64,000 nt of DNA, taken from Prado023 sp963706875 (GTDB lineage Bacteria; Actinomycetota; Actinomycetes; S36-B12; CAIYMF01). Both the position numbers and the translations under genes were made by a program. Position 1 is the stretch's first letter. Each line of letters opens with the position of its first letter. Under the pieces are notes generated by a model, which did no database searches, was not told the DNA's origin, and saw only the letters and a list, made by a program, of their open reading frames with translations. Below are positions 43,795 to 52,907 of this stretch, piece by piece. Location: NCBI GenBank assembly GCA_963706875.1, contig CAVPNW010000004.1:248001-312000 (forward strand), given 5' to 3'.

Positions 43795-44972
43795 CCCCTC
43801 TCGGGAAGGACCTCGCGCAGCTTCAGCCGCCGACCGGTGATCACCAGTGCTCGCCGGTACACGCTCGAGCCGAACCACCCCAGGAGCACTGCGGCGCCGA
43901 TGGCCAGCAGCATGCTCAGCCCCAGCTGCCATTCCGGGACCGCCCCCGACGACCACCGGATGGGCATGGCCATCGGAGAGGTGAGCGGGAACATCGACAG
44001 GGCGACGCTCAGGGCCGACCCCGGATCCTGCTGCACCATGATGACCGCGCCCAGGTAGGCCAGGACCAACACAGTGGTCACCGGCATGATGGCCGAGCCG
44101 ACCTCGGTCACCTTGTCCACCAGCGCCGCCGCGGCCGCGAACAGGAACGCGTACATCAGGAAGCCGAGGACGAACCACGCCACCCCGAGCACGATGTCCC
44201 CGGCTGCGACGGCGGGGAGGTCCAGGCCGTCGGTGATGGTGATCGCCGCAAGGATCGGCACCGCCAGGACCATCAGCTGGGCAAGGGTCTGCAGACCGAT
44301 GCCCACCACGTTGCCGACGAGGATCTGACTGGGTCGAAGGACGGCCAGGAGCACCTCGGCGATGCGCGTGGACTTCTCCACGCCGACGTTCATCGCGATG
44401 ATGTTCCCGCTGAACATGATGGCCATGTAGAGCACGATCCCGACGACGAACCCCACGGCGGCGCGGCCCTCGTCCTGCACCGGCCCGACCTCGACCTGCG
44501 CGGGCGGGGCAACGGAGGACACCTCGGTGATCTGCTCCGGAGTCAGGCCCGCCGCCAGCAGCTTCGCGGCGCTCTCCTCTGCGACGGCTGCTTGCGCGAC
44601 CAGGACGGGGAAGGCGCCGGGGGCGTCCGTGCGCACGAACATGGTCTGCTCGGCGAGCCCGACGGTCGCATCACCCTCGCGGACCGCGCCCTCGACGGCG
44701 GGGGCGTCGGCGACAGCCAGGTACTCGACGCCGAAGTCGGCCGCCTCGCCTGCAGCGTCGAGCTGCGCCTGGACGGATGCGGACGCCTCGCCGATGGTGG
44801 CCAGGGTGTAGGTCGGCTCGTCCCCGGACAGCATCCGGGGTACGAACACCACGGCAAGTCCCACCAGGAGCAGGATCAGCGTGGTGACCCGGACGGTCCG
44901 AGATCGCAGGCCGTCGGACAGGCTGCGGCCGGCTACCAGCCGCGTGCCCTCCCACCATGCCGATCCGGGCAT
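43791..44972 (-). CDS. ABC-2 exporter permease, NatB-like
   Basis: A 393-residue permease with one N-terminal helix (TTLILLLVGLAVVFVPRML), an extracytoplasmic domain of about 150 residues and five or six C-terminal helices, the layout of NatB-type ABC-2 permeases. The EKSTRIAEVLL motif precedes the core helices. Its start overlaps the stop of the upstream ATPase. NatAB exports sodium ions in Bacillus; that is a family analogy and not established here. Confidence 0.9.
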   Translation of the reverse strand: MPGSAWWEGTRLVAGRSLSDGLRSRTVRVTTLILLLVGLAVVFVPRMLSGDEPTYTLATIGEASASVQAQLDAAGEAADFGVEYLAVADAPAVEGAVREGDATVGLAEQTMFVRTDAPGAFPVLVAQAAVAEESAAKLLAAGLTPEQITEVSSVAPPAQVEVGPVQDEGRAAVGFVVGIVLYMAIMFSGNIIAMNVGVEKSTRIAEVLLAVLRPSQILVGNVVGIGLQTLAQLMVLAVPILAAITITDGLDLPAVAAGDIVLGVAWFVLGFLMYAFLFAAAAALVDKVTEVGSAIMPVTTVLVLAYLGAVIMVQQDPGSALSVALSMFPLTSPMAMPIRWSSGAVPEWQLGLSMLLAIGAAVLLGWFGSSVYRRALVITGRRLKLREVLPERG

Positions 44973-45877
44973 CAGGTCACCTCCACCATCTCACCGGCAG
45001 CGACCATGAACAGCTGCGAGAGGGTCGGCAGCTCCAGGCCGAAGTCCGAGACATGCCCGGCCGAGCGGGCAGCGTCCAACACCTCCAGCGGATCGGACCC
45101 GGGGGGCAGATCGAGGCGGAGGTCATCGGCGCGGTCCTCGACGACGCTCACCTGTGGGAATGCCGCCAGCCACCGTCGGTCCCCGTCGGCGATCGTCAGG
45201 CGCAGCTGCCGGCGCCCGGAGGACGCCCGCAGGTCGGCGACCCGCCCCTCGAGCACCGTGCGTCCGTCGTCGAGCATGACGATCGACTCGCACAGGTCCT
45301 GGACGAGGTCGAGCTGGTGGCTGGAGAACAGCACCGTCCGGCCCGCACGGACCCGCTCGACCAGCGTGCTGGACAGCTCCGCGACCGCGACCGGGTCGAG
45401 GCCGGCGAACGGCTCGTCGAGCACGATCACCTCCGGGTCGTGGACGAGCGCCGCGGCCAGCTGCAGGCGCTGCTGCATGCCACCGGACAGCTTGTCCGGA
45501 CGATCGGACCACCGGTCGGCCAGGCCGAGCTCGTCGAGGAGGCTGCGCGCGGATCGGGTGGCCCCTGCGCGGTCCACCCCGTGCAGGCGGGCCAGGTAGA
45601 CGAGCTGGTCCCCGGCGGGCATCGCCGGGTAGAGGCCACGCTCCTGGGGCATGTATCCCCAGCGCCGCCGGTCGGCGGAGGTCACGGGATGGCCCTGCCA
45701 GCGGGTCTCACCGCCGTCCGGGTCGATCACACCGAACATGATCCGCATGAGCGTGGTCTTGCCGGCGCCGTTGGGTCCGAGGAGCCCAGTCAGCACCCCG
45801 GCCGGGACGTCGAACGTCACGTCGTCGAGGACCGGCCGCTCGGCGAAGGCATGCGACACCCCGCGTACCTGGAGCAC
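44972..45877 (-). CDS. ABC exporter ATP-binding protein
   Basis: A 301-residue ATPase with GPNGAGKTTLM (Walker A), LSGGMQQRLQLAAAL (signature) and VIVLDEPFAGLDPV (Walker B). It begins at GTG 45877 with a leaderless -10 box 6 nt upstream and no ribosome site. The stop overlaps the permease gene by 1 bp, so ATPase, permease and the patatin-like protein form one operon. Confidence 0.92.
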   Translation of the reverse strand: MLQVRGVSHAFAERPVLDDVTFDVPAGVLTGLLGPNGAGKTTLMRIMFGVIDPDGGETRWQGHPVTSADRRRWGYMPQERGLYPAMPAGDQLVYLARLHGVDRAGATRSARSLLDELGLADRWSDRPDKLSGGMQQRLQLAAALVHDPEVIVLDEPFAGLDPVAVAELSSTLVERVRAGRTVLFSSHQLDLVQDLCESIVMLDDGRTVLEGRVADLRASSGRRQLRLTIADGDRRWLAAFPQVSVVEDRADDLRLDLPPGSDPLEVLDAARSAGHVSDFGLELPTLSQLFMVAAGEMVEVT

Positions 45878-45883
45878 ACCACC

Positions 45884-45889
45884 AGCCTA
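45884..45889 (-). promoter_or_regulatory. Leaderless -10 box TAGGCT for the ABC operon
   Basis: On the minus strand TAGGCT is followed by 6 nt and then GTG 45877. Confidence 0.55.
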
Positions 45890-45931
45890 ACCAGATGCCG
45901 GGGACATCTTCCCGCCCGCCGGCCCTGCGGC

Positions 45932-45950
45932 TACAGTGGTGAGCACCACA
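45932..45950 (+). promoter_or_regulatory. -10 box TACAGT and overlapping palindrome GTGGTG-AG-CACCAC
   Basis: TACAGT (45932-45937) overlaps the start of a perfect 6-bp inverted repeat ending at 45949. It would direct transcription through the small leader frame into rsgA. Confidence 0.45.
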
Positions 45951-45973
45951 TCGAGCCAGGACGGAGGGACGCC

Positions 45974-46015
45974 ATGACCGTTGTTGCGCATGACCGCGCC
46001 CTCCAGACTCCCTGA
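45974..46015 (+). CDS. Possible 13-residue leader peptide upstream of rsgA
   Basis: ATG 45974 opens a 13-codon frame (MTVVAHDRALQTP) with a strong ribosome site GGAGGGA 5-6 nt upstream, stronger than that of rsgA. It ends 57 nt before the rsgA start. A GC-rich GCGGCGGCCGC segment lies between. It could be a regulatory upstream frame; coding potential at this length cannot be judged. Confidence 0.3.
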   Translation: MTVVAHDRALQTP

Positions 46016-46072
46016 CCACCTGCGACTGCCTGCCATCTGCGGCGGCCGCGCCGCCGTTCCCGGCGGATCTCG

Positions 46073-47161
46073 ATGAGGATTCCTGCGTTGTCCCACACGC
46101 CCTGCACCGCCCTTGAACCCTACGGATGGACCGCCGCACGTGCCGCTGGGCTGCCCGCCGGCACCCATCCCGCCCGTGTCGTCCGGTACGACGGGGCATC
46201 CATGCTGGCCATGACCCCGGACGGGCTGCGGGCCCTGCGGGCTGGGCCCCGGCTCGACCCACCTCCCACGGTCGGCGACTGGCTCGCTGTCCGTCGGGCA
46301 CCCGACGCGGACCCGAACGACATCCAGGTCGAACGGGTCCTGGAGCGCACGTCGCTCCTGCGCAGGATGACCGCGGACGGCACCGGGTCCCAGGCCCTGG
46401 CCGCCAACGTCGAGATCGTCCTGATCGCCTGTGGCCTCGATCGCCCCGTCCGGGCCGGTCGGATCCACCGGGCAGCTGCCCAGGCCTGGGACGCAGGTGC
46501 GCAACCGGTGCTCCTGCTGACCAAGTCCGGTGCTCCCGGCACCGCCCACGTCGACCTGCCGCGCCTCGAGCTGGAGCACCCCGGCATGCAGGTCCTGGTC
46601 ACCTCCGCGCATGAGGCGGTCGGGCTCGACGGGGTCCGGGACGTCGTGGCCGGGCGCACGGCCGTGCTGGTGGGGGAGTCCGGCGCCGGCAAGTCCACGC
46701 TCATCAACGCACTGCTCGGTCGCGACGAGGCCGCCACCGGCGCGGTCCGGGAGGTTGACTCCAAGGGCCGGCACACGACCACCTCCAGGCAGCTGCACCT
46801 GCTCCCCGGGTCAGAAGGCGGGTGCATCATCGACACCCCGGGTATCCGCTCCCTGGGACTGTTCACTGACGCCGAGTCGGTTGATGCGGCGTTCGCCGAC
46901 ATCCAGGAGCTGGCGGCGGAGTGCCGGTTCAGCGACTGCGGGCACGCCACCGAGCCGGGATGCGCCGTGCTTGCAGCCTGCGAGTCGGGCCAGTTGCCGC
47001 AGGGACGCTACGACTCGTGGCGCCGGCTGCAGAAGGAGGTCGCGAGTGCGGCGATACGCTCCTCACCCCACGAGCTGCGCAAGCACGGGAGGAGGTTCGG
47101 GCGAGCGGCCAAGGAGGGTTCGGCGATCAAGCGGCGCTCCGGGGCCGAGCGCCAGCGCTGA
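46073..47161 (+). CDS. rsgA: Ribosome small-subunit-dependent GTPase
   Basis: A 362-residue circularly permuted GTPase. An N-terminal OB-fold (RVVRYDGASMLAMTPDG) is followed by G4 (LLLTKSG, where NKxD is usual), G5 (VTSAHEAVG), G1 (GESGAGKSTLINAL), G3 (DTPGIRS) and a C-terminal zinc site (CRFSDCGHATEPGC). It helps mature the 30S subunit. The altered G4 (TKSG) is unusual because the Asp that fixes guanine is missing, so guanine specificity may be relaxed. Confidence 0.9.
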   Translation: MRIPALSHTPCTALEPYGWTAARAAGLPAGTHPARVVRYDGASMLAMTPDGLRALRAGPRLDPPPTVGDWLAVRRAPDADPNDIQVERVLERTSLLRRMTADGTGSQALAANVEIVLIACGLDRPVRAGRIHRAAAQAWDAGAQPVLLLTKSGAPGTAHVDLPRLELEHPGMQVLVTSAHEAVGLDGVRDVVAGRTAVLVGESGAGKSTLINALLGRDEAATGAVREVDSKGRHTTTSRQLHLLPGSEGGCIIDTPGIRSLGLFTDAESVDAAFADIQELAAECRFSDCGHATEPGCAVLAACESGQLPQGRYDSWRRLQKEVASAAIRSSPHELRKHGRRFGRAAKEGSAIKRRSGAERQR

Positions 47162-47241
47162 AGCCCGGCCCGTCGGTCGCTGGTCCGCCCCGGCGTCGCG
47201 CTGTTGCGGGTGGGTCGCGGGATGGCTAGCGTGCCGGTTCC

Positions 47242-48234
47242 ATGACCGCCCCGGAGATCCACGCGCAGGACCTCAGACGCACTTTCGGCACCACCAAGGC
47301 CGTGGATGGCGTCGACCTTTCCGTCGAGCCCGGCGAGATCTACGGCTTCCTGGGCCCCAACGGGGCCGGCAAGTCGACCGTCACCCGGGTGCTGTGCACG
47401 CTGATCGCGCCGAGCGGCGGCCAGGCCAGTGTCGCCGGCTTCGACGTGGAGCACCAGCCCGATCAGGTCCGGCTGCGCATCGGCGTGGCCCTCCAGGATG
47501 CCGCGTTGGACCCGAAGCAGACCGGCGTTGAGATGCTGCGGCTTCAGGGCCGCTTCTACGGCCTGTCGAAGTCCGACACGGAGCGTCGACTTGCTGACCT
47601 GCGTGGGCTCATCGACATCGGCCCCGCACTCGAGGACCGGGTCGCCACCTACTCGGGTGGGATGAAGCGGCGGCTCGATCTCGCCCTGGCGCTGGTGCAC
47701 AACCCACGGGTCCTGTTCCTCGACGAACCGACAACCGGGCTGGACCCGGTCAGCCGGGCCAAGGTCTGGGAGGAGGTCCGCCGGCTGAACGCCGACCTCG
47801 GCATGACCGTGTTCCTCACCACCCAGTACCTCGAGGAGGCCGACGAGCTCGCCGACCGGGTCGGGATCATCGATCACGGCCGCATCGTGGCTGAGGGCAC
47901 GCCCGAGTCACTCAAGCGGTCCATCGGGACCGACCTCGTCGTGGCCCTGGTCGACGGGGACCCGGAGGTCGCGCGGCAGGCGCTGGTTCCCGTGCCCGGT
48001 GTCGAGAGGGTGGACGTGAACGGATCCGAGGTGACAGCCGCAGTGGTCGACGGGCCGGCGGCGATCAGTCCCGTGGCCCTGGCCCTGGCCCAGGCCGGTG
48101 ACGGACTTCGGGTCCGCGAGCTCTCACTGCGCACCCCGACGCTGGACGATGTCTTCCTGTCGGTCACGGGCGCGCGACTGGCCGACAGGGATACCGACAC
48201 CGACCAGACACGACCCGCAGAGGAGTCCGCATGA
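47242..48234 (+). CDS. DrrA-type ABC exporter ATPase
   Basis: A 330-residue ATPase of the daunorubicin-resistance type: GPNGAGKST, YSGGMKRRLDLALALVHNP, LFLDEPTTGLDPVSR and the DrrA-specific C-terminal domain ending near RTPTLDDVFLSVTG. A TAGCGT box lies 9 nt before the ATG. It overlaps its permease by 4 bp (ATGA). It should export a hydrophobic drug or lipid. Confidence 0.92.
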   Translation: MTAPEIHAQDLRRTFGTTKAVDGVDLSVEPGEIYGFLGPNGAGKSTVTRVLCTLIAPSGGQASVAGFDVEHQPDQVRLRIGVALQDAALDPKQTGVEMLRLQGRFYGLSKSDTERRLADLRGLIDIGPALEDRVATYSGGMKRRLDLALALVHNPRVLFLDEPTTGLDPVSRAKVWEEVRRLNADLGMTVFLTTQYLEEADELADRVGIIDHGRIVAEGTPESLKRSIGTDLVVALVDGDPEVARQALVPVPGVERVDVNGSEVTAAVVDGPAAISPVALALAQAGDGLRVRELSLRTPTLDDVFLSVTGARLADRDTDTDQTRPAEESA

Positions 48235-49058
48235 CCGCCCCGCTGGTAGGAGCTGCTCCCGCGTCGGACCCGCACGCGGGGGACGTCATCGCCCAGCACG
48301 CGGGGTTCAGGCGCGACCTGGTCTCCGTGGCGACCCGGGCGTTGCGCCAGATCCCGCGGGAGCCGGAGGCCATCATCCCGGCCCTGATCATCCCCGTCTT
48401 CTTCTACGTGGTGAACGTCGGTGCGCTCTCGCCGGTGGCCGAGGCGGCAGGAGTCACCGACTTCAAGGCGTTCCAGTTGCCGGTGGCGATCATCTTCGCC
48501 GTCACGGGCGTCTCACGCGCCAGCGCGCTGGTGAGCGACATCAACGACGGCTACTTCGACCGGCTCCTGCTGACACCGATGAGCAGGCCCGCGCTGCTGC
48601 TCGGCCTGATGGTGGCCGACTTCGCGCTGGTCATCGCCCTGTCGATCCCGGTGATCATCCTTGGGGCAGTCGTCGGGGTTCAGTTCGTCACCGGGATCCT
48701 GGGCATCCTGGTGTTCCTGCTCCTGGCTGGGCTGTGGGGGCTGGCGTTCACCGGGTTCCCGTATGCGATCGCCCTCAAGACAGGCAATCCGGCCGCTGTG
48801 AACTCCAGCTTCCTGCTGTTCTTCCCGTTCGCCTTCCTGACCACGGCGTTCCTGCCGCAGGAGGCGCTGACCGGCTGGCTGTCCACACTGGCCACCTACA
48901 ACCCGGTGACCTACGTCCTGGCGGCGTTGAGGTCGCTGCTGACCGAGGGATGGGTGGTGACCCCATTGATCCAGGGTGTCATCGCCATCTTGGGCGTGGC
49001 CGCTGTGAGCCACACGCTGGCCTTCATGGCGCTCAAGGGGCGCGTGTCCCGCAAGTGA
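48231..49058 (+). CDS. DrrB-type ABC exporter permease
   Basis: A 275-residue six-helix permease with the family motifs FDRLLLTPMSRPALLLGLM and FLTTAFLPQEALTGWL preceding the final helix. It works with the ATPase whose stop it overlaps. Two residues set it slightly apart from classical DrrB but do not change the family call. Confidence 0.9.
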   Translation: MTAPLVGAAPASDPHAGDVIAQHAGFRRDLVSVATRALRQIPREPEAIIPALIIPVFFYVVNVGALSPVAEAAGVTDFKAFQLPVAIIFAVTGVSRASALVSDINDGYFDRLLLTPMSRPALLLGLMVADFALVIALSIPVIILGAVVGVQFVTGILGILVFLLLAGLWGLAFTGFPYAIALKTGNPAAVNSSFLLFFPFAFLTTAFLPQEALTGWLSTLATYNPVTYVLAALRSLLTEGWVVTPLIQGVIAILGVAAVSHTLAFMALKGRVSRK

Positions 49059-49092
49059 GCCGGGTCCGCGCCATGCGGCCGTCCGCCGATGG

Positions 49093-49227
49093 TCAGTGGA
49101 TGCCGATCGGGGGGTACCAGCCCTGCTCCGGGCGCGCCTTCTCGCTGCGGTCATCGCTGGTGTCGGTGCCGAGCCACGGGGCCACAGCGCACATCACGAG
49201 CAGGAGGAAGAACAGGACAAGGATCAC
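49093..49227 (-). CDS. Small single-pass membrane protein, 44 residues
   Basis: A GTG at 49227, with AAGG 8 nt upstream, opens a 44-residue frame: one hydrophobic helix (VILVLFFLLLVMCAVAPWLG), then a polar tail (GTDTSDDRSEKARPEQGWYP). The tail has the look of a small conserved actinobacterial protein I have seen but cannot name. The GTG at 49236 is an alternative start. The gene lies between convergent and divergent neighbours, 35 bp after the DrrB stop. Confidence 0.6.
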   Translation of the reverse strand: MILVLFFLLLVMCAVAPWLGTDTSDDRSEKARPEQGWYPPIGIH

Positions 49228-49334
49228 GAGGATCACCTTCGTAGTTGCGGGCGGTTTGCTTTTCGGACATAACGGTACGCCGACAATCGTTCGCGGTCCA
49301 GCGACTATCGCTTAGGTATTGTTCAGTGTTGCTG

Positions 49335-49340
49335 TAGAAT
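49335..49340 (+). promoter_or_regulatory. Leaderless -10 box TAGAAT for the LysR gene
   Basis: TAGAAT ends 6 nt before the ATG at 49347, with no ribosome site between. Confidence 0.55.
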
Positions 49341-49346
49341 GGGCGC

Positions 49347-50261
49347 ATGTTGAGCACGCGCTTGCTGGTGGTTCACCGGACCGTGGTCGAGGAGGGATCC
49401 CTGACGCAGGCGGCTGCAGTGCTGGGATACACGGTGTCGGCGGTGAGCCAGCAGCTGGCCCAGCTGGAGGCGCAGGCGGGATCGGTTCTCTTCGAGAAGG
49501 CGGGACGCGGCGTGCGCCCCACCGCGGCCGGACAGTTGCTCGCCGAGCACGCGGGCCGGGTGCTCCATGAGATCGAGGAGGCCGAGAACGCCCTGGCCGA
49601 CCTGCGCGAGGGACGTGTCGGGCGCATCCGGGTGGTCGCGTTCCCCTCAGCCGGTGAGTCGCTGCTCCCGGAGGCGATCGCCACGCTGCGCGAGGTCATG
49701 CCCGGCGTGAAGGTCCGGCCCAGCGTGGACGAGACCGCGGCCGCCCTGCGCCGACTGCGGGCCGGTGAGGTCGAGCTGGTGGTCGTGGTCGAGCCCTTCG
49801 CGCGCGGTGCCCAGCCCGACGACGACCTGCATCGCTGGCACCTGCTCGACGACGAGTACCGGCTGCTGCTGCCCAGCACCCACCCGTTGGCCCGGCGCCG
49901 CGTCGTGAACCTCGAGGACCTGTCCGAGGCGGACTGGATCGTCACGACCGGGCCCGACGACTACGTGCAGCGGACAACCGTGGCGATCTGCCGGCGCGCC
50001 GGGTTCACCCCGAAGGTCATCGCCGAGAGCGACGAGTTCCCGGTCACGCAGGGCTATGTGGCCGCAGGGATGGGGGTGTCACTGGTGCCACTGCTGGCCC
50101 TGGGCGCCCTGAGGCATGGGGTCGCCGTCCGCCGGCTCGGCCCCGCCCCGAGCCCTCGGCACATCTGGCTGGCCACCCGTCCGGCACTGCGCGAGGAGCC
50201 GACGGTGCTGCGGATGGCCGAGGCCCTGCGCCTGGCGGCCGCGAACGCCAACAAGCACTGA
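49347..50261 (+). CDS. LysR-family transcriptional regulator
   Basis: A 304-residue LysR regulator. The N-terminal HTH is GSLTQAAAVLGYTVSAVSQQ, and a periplasmic-binding-like effector domain begins near residue 90 (IRVVAFPSAGESLLPEAI). Its usual divergent target would be the small membrane-protein gene on the other side of the promoter. The effector is unknown. Confidence 0.9.
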   Translation: MLSTRLLVVHRTVVEEGSLTQAAAVLGYTVSAVSQQLAQLEAQAGSVLFEKAGRGVRPTAAGQLLAEHAGRVLHEIEEAENALADLREGRVGRIRVVAFPSAGESLLPEAIATLREVMPGVKVRPSVDETAAALRRLRAGEVELVVVVEPFARGAQPDDDLHRWHLLDDEYRLLLPSTHPLARRRVVNLEDLSEADWIVTTGPDDYVQRTTVAICRRAGFTPKVIAESDEFPVTQGYVAAGMGVSLVPLLALGALRHGVAVRRLGPAPSPRHIWLATRPALREEPTVLRMAEALRLAAANANKH

Positions 50262-50312
50262 CCGGAGAGGATCCATGCGCGCGATCCGGGCGGATCATGG
50301 GAGGGTCAGGGC

Positions 50313-52907
50313 GTGACCCCCGACGGACCGCTGCCCGAGCCGGAGATGGGTGCTCCGTCCGGTGGGTCGTTGATCGACCTGCTCGCAGCCCACGCCACGC
50401 CGGGGCCGGCCGGAGGCGGCAAGCCCAGCCCCGAGGACCTCCTCGAGGAGTTCGCCACCTGGGCGGCGGACAACGGCCTCACGCTCTACCCCGCGCAGGA
50501 GGACGCGCTGCTCGAGCTGGCCTCGGGCTCGCACGTCATCCTGTCCACGCCCACCGGGTCGGGCAAGAGCCTCGTGGCCATCGGCGCCATGTTCTTCGCA
50601 CTGGCCCAGGGGCGGCGCACCTACTACACCGCACCCATCAAGGCCCTGGTCTCGGAGAAGTTCTTCGACCTGTGCGACCTGCTCGGCCCGGAACGGGTCG
50701 GGATGATCACCGGGGATGCAGCCGTGAACCCCGAGGCGCCGGTCATCTGCGCCACTGCCGAGATCCTGGCCAACCTGGCCCTGCGCCAGGGGACGGCGGT
50801 CGACGTCGGGGTCGTCTGCATGGACGAGTTCCACTACTACGGCGACCGCGACCGTGGCTGGGCCTGGCAGGTCCCGCTCATCGAGCTGACGAACGCCCAG
50901 TTCCTGCTGATGTCCGCGACCCTGGGCGACATGCGTCGTATCCGCGACGACCTGACACGCCGGACCGGCCAACCTGCTGAGATCGTCGCGGGTGGCGAGC
51001 GGCCCGTCCCCCTGACCTACTCGTACTCCCTGAAGCCGATCCACGAGACCATCGAGGAGCTCCTCGAGGCTGATCGTGCGCCGATCTACGTCGTGCACCC
51101 CACTCAGGCCCTGGCCCTGGAACGTGCCCAGGCGCTGATGAGCCTCAACGTGTGCACCCGTGCGGAGAAGGACGCGATCGCCGACGCCATCGGGGATTTC
51201 CGGTTCACTGCCGGGTTCGGCCGCACGCTGACCCGACTGGTGCGCCACGGCATCGGCGTGCACCACGCGGGCATGCTTCCGCGCTACCGGCGCCTCGTCG
51301 AGCAGTTGACCAGAGCCGGGCTGCTCAAGGTGGTGTGCGGCACCGACACCCTCGGTGTGGGGATCAACGTCCCGATCCGCACCGTCCTGATCACCTCCCT
51401 GTCCAAGTACGACGGTCGGCGCACCAGGCTGCTGCGGGCCCGTGAGTTCCACCAGGTCGCCGGGCGTGCCGGGCGTGCCGGGTTCGACCTCGACGGCACG
51501 GTTGTCGTCCAGGCCCCCGAGCACGAGATCGAGAACCAGCGGCTGGTCGCCAAGGCCGGCGACGACCCGAAGAAGCTGCGCAGGATCGTGCGCAAGAAGC
51601 CGCCGGACGGGGCCCCCACGTGGAGCCGGGCGACGTTCGACCGGCTCGTTGCCGCCGAGCCCGAGCCGTTGCGCTCCCGGTTCGACGTGACCCACGCGAT
51701 GCTGCTCAACGTGGCCCATCGGCCGGGGGATGCGGCAGCGGCGATGACTCACCTGCTGACCGACAACGACGAGGAGCCCGCGGCCCGCGAGGCCCTGGTC
51801 GAGCGCGCCGCGGCGATGCGCGAGTCCCTGCTGTCTGCCGGGGTGCTCGAGGTGATCGACCCTCCGGGCCCGGACGGGAGGACGCTGCGCATCGTTGACG
51901 AGCTGCAGGTCGACTTCGCCCTGAACCAGCCCCTGTCGACTTTCGCGCTGGCGGCGATCGAGCTGCTGGACCGGGAGTCCGAGACCTACGCCCTGGACGT
52001 GCTCTCGGTGATCGAATCCACCCTCGAGGACCCGCGGCAGGTGTTGTTCGCCCAGCAGTTCCGTGCCCGCGGCGAGGCCGTGGCGGCCATGAAGGCCGAG
52101 GGGATCGAGTACGAGGAGCGGATGGAGCTGCTCGAGGAGGTCACCTGGCCCAAGCCGCTGGCCGACCTCCTCGAGGCCGCCTACGAGATCTACGCCGAGG
52201 GCCACCCGTGGGTCACCGAGTACCCGTTGCGGCCCAAGTCGGTGGCACGCGAGCTGTCCGAGCTGGCCATGACGTTCGTTGAGTTCGTGGGGTACCACAA
52301 GCTCGCCGCGTCTGAGGGCCTGGTGCTGCGGTACCTGGCCGATGCCTACAAGGCACTCAAGCGCACAGTGCCAGACGAAGCCCGCACCGAGGAGCTCGCG
52401 GACCTCACCGAGTGGCTCGGCGAGCTCGTGCGGCAGGTGGACTCGAGCCTGCTGGACGAGTGGGAGCGGCTGCTGCACCCGGAGGACGCCGACATGGCCG
52501 AGGTCGGTCGGCGCAGCGTCGATGCGGGCCCGCCACCGGTGACGGCCAACGTCCGTGCCTTCCGGGTGCTGGTGCGCAACGCCCTGTTCCGTCGGGTCGA
52601 GCTGGCGGCACTGCGCCGCTGGGACGACCTCGGCGAGCTCGACGCCGAGGCCGGCTGGGACGCCGACCGGTGGCGGACAGCCATGGAGGAGTACTACGCC
52701 CAGCACGAGTACCTGGGCACCGGACCCTCGTCACGCGGGCCGTTGCTGCTGCAGATCGAGCAGAAGCCGGGCGTGTGGACCGTCCGGCAGGTCTTCGACG
52801 ACCCGGACTCCGACCACGACTGGGGCATCAGCGCGGTGGTCGACCTCGCGGCCAGCGACGAGGAGGGGACGGCTGTCGTGCGGGTGACGTCGGTGGACTG
52901 CTACTGA
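50313..52907 (+). CDS. Ski2-like DEAD/DEAH-box helicase with DUF3516
   Basis: An 864-residue helicase: Walker A STPTGSGKS, DEFH-type box CMDEFHYYGD, SAT motif LLMSATLGD, and motif VI HQVAGRAGRAG in the second RecA domain. The C-terminal 400 residues are the DUF3516 region found in actinobacterial helicases. It is an RNA or DNA unwinding enzyme, possibly of RNA decay, by analogy with Ski2. Start is GTG 50313. Confidence 0.92.
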   Translation: MTPDGPLPEPEMGAPSGGSLIDLLAAHATPGPAGGGKPSPEDLLEEFATWAADNGLTLYPAQEDALLELASGSHVILSTPTGSGKSLVAIGAMFFALAQGRRTYYTAPIKALVSEKFFDLCDLLGPERVGMITGDAAVNPEAPVICATAEILANLALRQGTAVDVGVVCMDEFHYYGDRDRGWAWQVPLIELTNAQFLLMSATLGDMRRIRDDLTRRTGQPAEIVAGGERPVPLTYSYSLKPIHETIEELLEADRAPIYVVHPTQALALERAQALMSLNVCTRAEKDAIADAIGDFRFTAGFGRTLTRLVRHGIGVHHAGMLPRYRRLVEQLTRAGLLKVVCGTDTLGVGINVPIRTVLITSLSKYDGRRTRLLRAREFHQVAGRAGRAGFDLDGTVVVQAPEHEIENQRLVAKAGDDPKKLRRIVRKKPPDGAPTWSRATFDRLVAAEPEPLRSRFDVTHAMLLNVAHRPGDAAAAMTHLLTDNDEEPAAREALVERAAAMRESLLSAGVLEVIDPPGPDGRTLRIVDELQVDFALNQPLSTFALAAIELLDRESETYALDVLSVIESTLEDPRQVLFAQQFRARGEAVAAMKAEGIEYEERMELLEEVTWPKPLADLLEAAYEIYAEGHPWVTEYPLRPKSVARELSELAMTFVEFVGYHKLAASEGLVLRYLADAYKALKRTVPDEARTEELADLTEWLGELVRQVDSSLLDEWERLLHPEDADMAEVGRRSVDAGPPPVTANVRAFRVLVRNALFRRVELAALRRWDDLGELDAEAGWDADRWRTAMEEYYAQHEYLGTGPSSRGPLLLQIEQKPGVWTVRQVFDDPDSDHDWGISAVVDLAASDEEGTAVVRVTSVDCY

